Origin: Sinorhizobium sp. B11
GTDB taxonomy: Bacteria; Pseudomonadota; Alphaproteobacteria; Rhizobiales; Rhizobiaceae
Length of the DNA: 64,000 nt
Assembly: GCA_039725955.1 (NCBI GenBank)
Contig: CP091034.1
Span: forward strand, 2,356,001-2,420,000
Reading direction: 5' to 3'
Shown here piece after piece: positions 61,003 to 64,000 of the stretch. The notes beneath the pieces were generated by a model that saw nothing but the letters and a program-made list of their open reading frames with translations, was not told the origin of the DNA and did no database searches. Position numbers and translations under genes: made by a program. Every line of letters starts with the position of its first letter. The first letter of the stretch is position 1.

Positions 61003-61203
61003 ATGATCACTACGGAAAACCAGAACTACGTCGAATTGAAAGTGACTTCGAACTGCCGCAAGGAAGTCGAAATCGCAATGATGGCAATGCTCGGCAATCT
61101 GCAGAAACACGGATGGTCGGCAGCTGAATTGGCACTGGCCCTTGCCGATGCCTCCGAAGAGCTTGTGATGCTGATCGCGAGCAAGACGGTGCGATCTAAT
61201 TAG
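61003..61203 (+). CDS. Small protein, 66 aa, unknown
   Basis: The frame starts with a well-placed ribosome site (GGAGG five bases before the ATG). The product is compact and helix-rich (VELKVTSNCRKEVEIAMMAMLGNLQKHGWSAAELALALADASEELVMLIASK), with no signal peptide. The amino-acid pattern looks like a real small cytoplasmic protein typical of Rhizobium accessory loci, but I recognise no family. The stable hairpin upstream may control its translation. Confidence 0.75.
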   Translation: MITTENQNYVELKVTSNCRKEVEIAMMAMLGNLQKHGWSAAELALALADASEELVMLIASKTVRSN

Positions 61204-61284
61204 GCTGTCGTGACGCATTCGTCATGCAAGCCGGATCATCATGCTTTCGAGCGTGATGAGAACAAAGAGACGAACGGCGAGTTG

Positions 61285-61307
61285 GTCGTATCGCGCTGCG
61301 ATACGAC
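61285..61307. terminator. 10-bp perfect hairpin after the small gene
   Basis: GTCGTATCGC (61285-61294) pairs perfectly with GCGATACGAC (61298-61307) around a GCT loop. It lies between the small gene and the convergent Lrp gene. It lacks a T-tract, so termination is possible but not certain. Confidence 0.55.
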
Positions 61308-61365
61308 GCCGCTGTTTGAGCCAGGGAGAAAATCCCATGGCACCCCTGTCGCGATGATCGCGAAA

Positions 61366-61857
61366 TCAGCCCTTAATGATGAGCTCGCGCCCGATCCGTT
61401 TGGGAGGCTCGCTGCGTAACACGATCGCAGTGTTGACCGAGCCATAGCGGGCAACGGCATCGACGATGCCTTCGAGCTCGGCCGGCGACGGCACGATGAC
61501 CTTCAGATGGAAGCAGTCCTCGCCCGTCAGCCGGAGAACCTCGATGACCTCGGGCATTTCGGAAAACTGCTTCAGGCAGGTCTTGATATGTTCGTGCGTG
61601 GTGCGCAGGCGGATGATCGCCATCATTCCTAGCCCGACCGAAGCCGGATCGACGACAGCCCTGTAGCCGCTGACGATGCCGCGTTCTTCAAGCCGCTTCA
61701 GGCGCTCCGATGTTGCCGGCTGCGAGAGGCCGACTTTTCTTCCAAGTTCGGAAACGCTGATGCGCCCGTCGCCCTGCAGAATTTCGATCATGGCAATATC
61801 GGTTGGATCGAGCTCGGCACGACTATCGAAATATTTCGCCATCGACTTTGAATCCAT
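61366..61857 (-). CDS. Lrp/AsnC-family regulator
   Basis: 163 residues: an N-terminal HTH (LDPTDIAMIEILQGDGRISVSELGRKVGLSQPATSERLKRLEERGIVSGYRAVV) and a C-terminal RAM ligand domain (TTHEHIKTCLKQFSEMPEVIEVLRLTGEDCFHLKVIVPS). These proteins form octamers and respond to amino acids. A start at 61857 begins before the HTH; an ATG at 61842 is also possible. It is divergent from the small hydrolase at 61946 (88 bp), which it may control. Effector unknown. Confidence 0.92.
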   Translation of the reverse strand: MDSKSMAKYFDSRAELDPTDIAMIEILQGDGRISVSELGRKVGLSQPATSERLKRLEERGIVSGYRAVVDPASVGLGMMAIIRLRTTHEHIKTCLKQFSEMPEVIEVLRLTGEDCFHLKVIVPSPAELEGIVDAVARYGSVNTAIVLRSEPPKRIGRELIIKG

Positions 61858-61945
61858 CGGTTTGCCGCGGGTTTTTCCGATGAATGCCAATTTATCCAAT
61901 CTGAGTAAACGGTCATGTTCGCGCGATAACCACGAAAGGCGAAGC

Positions 61946-62479
61946 ATGACCGCGATCATCCATCTGCCGGGCATCGGCAATTCCGGAACGACCCATTGGC
62001 AGAGCCATTGGGAGAATACCGATCCCTCCATCCGCCGCTTCAGCCCTGCGAGCTGGGACGAGCCTGATCTTTCCGACTGGATTGCGGCGCTGGAAGAGGC
62101 CGTGCGTGCGGCGCAAACGCCACCTCTACTCGTGGCTCACAGCCTCGCCTGCCTGCTCGTCGCTCATTGGCATGACGTGTCCGATCTTCCGGTAAAGGGC
62201 GCAATGCTGGTGGCGGTGCCGGATCCGGCCTCTCCGGCCTTTCCGTCACAGGCGGCAGGCTTTGCCGACGTACCCGGCAAGCGGTTTCGATTTCCGTCGC
62301 TCATCGTGGCAAGCACCGATGATCCCTATGGCTCGCTGCCCTATGCCGAGAGGCGGGCAGAGCAATGGGGAAGCGAACTGAAGGTGATCGGAGCGGCGGG
62401 CCATATCAACGGCCAAAGCGACCTCGGCGAGTGGCCGGAAGGTCTGGCGCTCCTGGGAAATTTCGCAAGCCGCCTCTAG
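61946..62479 (+). CDS. Small alpha/beta hydrolase, RBBP9/YdeN family
   Basis: 177 residues. The family is recognised by IIHLPGIGNSGTTHWQSHWE at the N-terminus, a LLVAHSLACLLVAHW nucleophile elbow (Ser in AHSLA), and SLIVASTDDPYGSLPYAERRAEQWGSELKVIGAAGHIN (Asp and His). The family contains small serine hydrolases with unknown physiological targets. It is divergent from the Lrp gene. The start is the first ATG that gives the family N-terminus. A perfect hairpin follows its stop. Confidence 0.88.
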   Translation: MTAIIHLPGIGNSGTTHWQSHWENTDPSIRRFSPASWDEPDLSDWIAALEEAVRAAQTPPLLVAHSLACLLVAHWHDVSDLPVKGAMLVAVPDPASPAFPSQAAGFADVPGKRFRFPSLIVASTDDPYGSLPYAERRAEQWGSELKVIGAAGHINGQSDLGEWPEGLALLGNFASRL

Positions 62480-62516
62480 TCCGCCTTGCCGGCATGGCCG
62501 CGCCTTGCGGCACCGG

Positions 62517-62541
62517 GACCGGCCGCGCCAGGCGGCCGGTC
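62517..62541. terminator. Perfect 10-bp hairpin between convergent genes
   Basis: GACCGGCCGC (62517-62526) pairs with GCGGCCGGTC (62532-62541) around a 5-nt loop, in the 77-bp gap between the RBBP9-like and SRPBCC genes. It can serve both strands. Confidence 0.75.
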
Positions 62542-62556
62542 TGGGAAACCGGCGAT

Positions 62557-63054
62557 TTACGCCCCTTCCGCACCGAGGGTAAGAAGCAGCTCGTCCAGCT
62601 GTTCGAACTGTTCGGGCAGCCCGCCCTCCGCCCCGGAATTGGCCTCGAAGGCTTCCTTCGAGGGATAGACTTCGCGCAGGACCAGCAGCGTCTTGCCGTC
62701 TTTTTCCTCGAAGGTCACCGTGGTCACGGCAGCGTCATCGCTTTCCTCATTCGTCCAGACCAGGCGCGCGTTCGGTATCACGTCGAGATATTTGCCGAAG
62801 AATTCCATCGCGCTCGCGGCATCGTGGCCAAACGCAATACGGTAGCCGCCTCCGACGCGCACATCCATCTCGCAGGAAAGCATGGGCACGCCCATCGACT
62901 TCGGCGCCCACCACCGCATGAACAGCTCGGGCTTGGTCCACGCTTGAAACAGGATATGTGCCGGGCCGTTGAAGGTTCGCCTCACGACGAGTTCACGCTC
63001 GGACGTCCGTTCCACCGTCGTGGGGTTCTTCATGGGGGTAGGCTTACTCTCCAT
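62557..63054 (-). CDS. SRPBCC (AHSA1/START-like) domain protein
   Basis: 165 residues of the Aha1-type SRPBCC fold: RELVVRRTFNGPAHILFQAWTKPELFMRWWAPKSMGVPMLSCEMDVRVGGGYRIAF, then LDVIPNARLVWTNEE and VTTVTFEEKDGKTLLVLREVYPSKEAFEANSG. It forms a hydrophobic ligand cavity. The gene overlaps the end of the ArsR regulator gene by 11 bp, so the two are translationally coupled, a pairing often seen in this family. Ligand unknown. Confidence 0.92.
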   Translation of the reverse strand: MESKPTPMKNPTTVERTSERELVVRRTFNGPAHILFQAWTKPELFMRWWAPKSMGVPMLSCEMDVRVGGGYRIAFGHDAASAMEFFGKYLDVIPNARLVWTNEESDDAAVTTVTFEEKDGKTLLVLREVYPSKEAFEANSGAEGGLPEQFEQLDELLLTLGAEGA

Positions 63055-63397
63055 CGTCCTTCTCCTTCTGTTTCAGTTCCTCGACAAGCTTGTCCAATGC
63101 ATCGAAGCGTGCGTCCCAGAGCTGGCGGTAGCTCTCGAGCCATGCCGCCTCTTCCTCCAGACGGCGCACACCGAGCTTGCAGGTGCGCACGCGCCCGACC
63201 TTCTGTGTGATGACGAGCCCCGCCCGCTCCAGAACGCCGACATGCTTCTTCATGCCGGTCAGCGTCATGCGGAACGTCTCGGCAAGGTCCGTGATCGACG
63301 CGTCTGCACGCCCGAGCTGCTCCAGAATGCCGCGCCTTGTGGCGTCCGACAGCGCGGCAAACGAGGTATCGAGACGGGTTTGTGAATACTGAACCAT
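63044..63397 (-). CDS. ArsR-family regulator coupled to SRPBCC gene
   Basis: 117 residues: winged helix FAALSDATRRGILEQLGRADASITDLAETFRMTLTGMKKHVGVLERAGLVITQKVGRVRTCKL and a basic C-terminal tail. No arsenic-type Cys pair. The start at 63397 lies inside a perfect palindrome (63386-63409), so the protein probably represses its own operon. It overlaps the SRPBCC gene, a common ArsR-SRPBCC arrangement. Confidence 0.9.
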   Translation of the reverse strand: MVQYSQTRLDTSFAALSDATRRGILEQLGRADASITDLAETFRMTLTGMKKHVGVLERAGLVITQKVGRVRTCKLGVRRLEEEAAWLESYRQLWDARFDALDKLVEELKQKEKDDGE

Positions 63398-63409
63398 GTG
63401 GTTCAGTAT
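63386..63409. promoter_or_regulatory. Perfect 24-bp palindromic operator over the arsR start
   Basis: ATACTGAACCA (63386-63396) and TGGTTCAGTAT (63399-63409) are perfect arms around TG, including the start codon of the ArsR gene. This is the expected autorepression site. Confidence 0.85.
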
Positions 63410-63458
63410 ATAGCCTATGGATCGGCGGCGCGCAAGGCGCGGTGCGGCAGGTGTCCAT

Positions 63459-63595
63459 GAAAAACCCCTCCCCACAGGTGGGAGGGGCTAAGCCCGGGCG
63501 TACCGCCTCGCCTCTTCCGCAACGTTGCGTGGAGAAGCAGCTGCCGCACGTTAAGCCCCTCCTCCTTGTCGGGAGGGGTCGGGGTGGGGTTTTTC
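63459..63595. repeat. RIME-type intergenic element, copy 2
   Basis: It begins GAAAAACCCCTCCCC (63459) and ends GGGGTGGGGTTTTTC (63595), a terminal inverted repeat with one mismatch. An inner palindromic region (CCCCTCC...GGGAGGGG) repeats the plan of the element at 7231-7371. It lies between the ArsR and quinone-reductase genes. Confidence 0.8.
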
Positions 63596-63646
63596 GTCGC
63601 CTCAAAACAGCGCCATCAGCCGCGGCAGCCTCCTGCCCCAGCCCGA

Positions 63647-64000
63647 TCACGGCAGCAGAAGAATACTCCCGGCCGACCGCCCGCTTTCCATCTCCTCATG
63701 CGCGCGGGCCACCTCCGCCAGCGCATATTCGGCTGATATCTCGCAGACGATGCCCCGTCCCATGGCGGCGATCGCAGCTTCCGCAGCCTCGCGATATCGG
63801 CCGGGATCGGCGCACCAGGCCATGATGCTCGGATGCGAGAGCGATTTGCCGGGCCGCAGCTCCTCGACCGCAACGGGCGGGATGGGACCTGCGGCCTGTC
63901 CGATGGTAACGGCGGTGCCGAAGGGGCGCACGGCGCGGATGGTTTGCAGCAGCATATCGCCGCCGATGCCGTCATAGGCGGCATCGACGCCGTTCCCGCC
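63647..64000 (-). CDS. Quinone oxidoreductase (zinc-type MDR family), 5' part outside
   Basis: The frame is open to the window edge and reads GVDAAYDGIGGDMLLQTIRAVRPFGTAVTIGQAAGPIPPVAVEELRPGKSLSHPSIMAW, then a C-terminal YALAEVARAHEEMESGRSAGSILLLP. This is the C-terminal half of a quinone oxidoreductase (QOR) of the MDR superfamily, which reduces quinones with NADPH. The nucleotide-binding domain is incomplete in the window. Its stop is at 63647. Confidence 0.9.
   Translation of the reverse strand, partial: GGNGVDAAYDGIGGDMLLQTIRAVRPFGTAVTIGQAAGPIPPVAVEELRPGKSLSHPSIMAWCADPGRYREAAEAAIAAMGRGIVCEISAEYALAEVARAHEEMESGRSAGSILLLP

Noticed and set aside
61210..61419. A 69-aa open frame from a GTG after the 66-aa gene
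   Set aside because: It runs through a perfect hairpin and into the convergent Lrp gene and has no ribosome site.

Overview
The window reads as a chromosomal or large-replicon segment of a Rhizobium-type alphaproteobacterium. It has GC-rich coding DNA, dense LysR, AraC, ArsR and TetR regulators paired with small enzymes or exporters, RIME-type intergenic palindromes (7231-7371, 63459-63595), a second rhizobial-style hairpin repeat (57447-57491) and protein families common in that group. I see no tRNA, rRNA, CRISPR array, integrase or transposase. Most of the window is accessory metabolism and stress or efflux functions, not core housekeeping genes.

Layout. 0-4 kb: the 3' part of an argP-like LysR gene, then a cassette (SDR, Tat-exported alpha/beta hydrolase, LysR) bounded by a ~120 bp direct repeat of the argP 3' end. 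4-9.7 kb: an unknown secreted protein, a DUF900 hydrolase, a PPP-type phosphatase and an AraC regulator. 9.9-13.5 kb: a translationally coupled FecCD/BtuCD-type ABC importer ending in a ModA-like protein, preceded by a 31-bp palindrome. 13.7-19.4 kb: LysR/MFS, LysR/NTF2-like and TetR/hydrolase divergent pairs, the last with duplicated operators. 19.5-25.2 kb: a hidden 55-aa membrane protein, an orphan phnM, a large LuxR-ATPase with two compensating frameshifts and a frameshifted esterase. 25.4-30.6 kb: exporters, a kinase-fold protein, a flavoprotein, an AhpD-like protein and a MmyB-type regulator. 30.7-35.5 kb: a second LysR/hydrolase module, paralogous to the one at 0-4 kb and here carrying an MFS exporter and a cyclophilin-like protein, followed by a broken cytochrome P460 gene.

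36-39.4 kb: a MocR regulator divergent from a C39-like peptidase and D-Ala-D-Ala ligase, a plausible cell-wall module. 39.5-48.3 kb: an isonitrile-hydratase-like protein, two DUF1254 proteins, a secreted protein built from two copies of an unnamed domain, small proteins, and an NmrA-cupin-NmrA set. 48.4-52.6 kb: a visibly less GC-rich patch with a 650-aa unknown protein, an RDD membrane protein and another membrane protein; this is the least explained part of the window. 52.7-64 kb: a FAD oxidase, ArsR/SDR, decapeptide-repeat protein/GNAT, Nudix, hydrolase, DUF4168, AraC, Lrp/hydrolase, ArsR/SRPBCC and a truncated quinone reductase.

Indels relative to the evident protein families occur in at least three loci (23.49-23.83, 25.10 and 34.79-34.94 kb). 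They may be real decay or sequence errors, and this affects how those genes should be read. All family calls are by reading the translated sequence; no database search was run.
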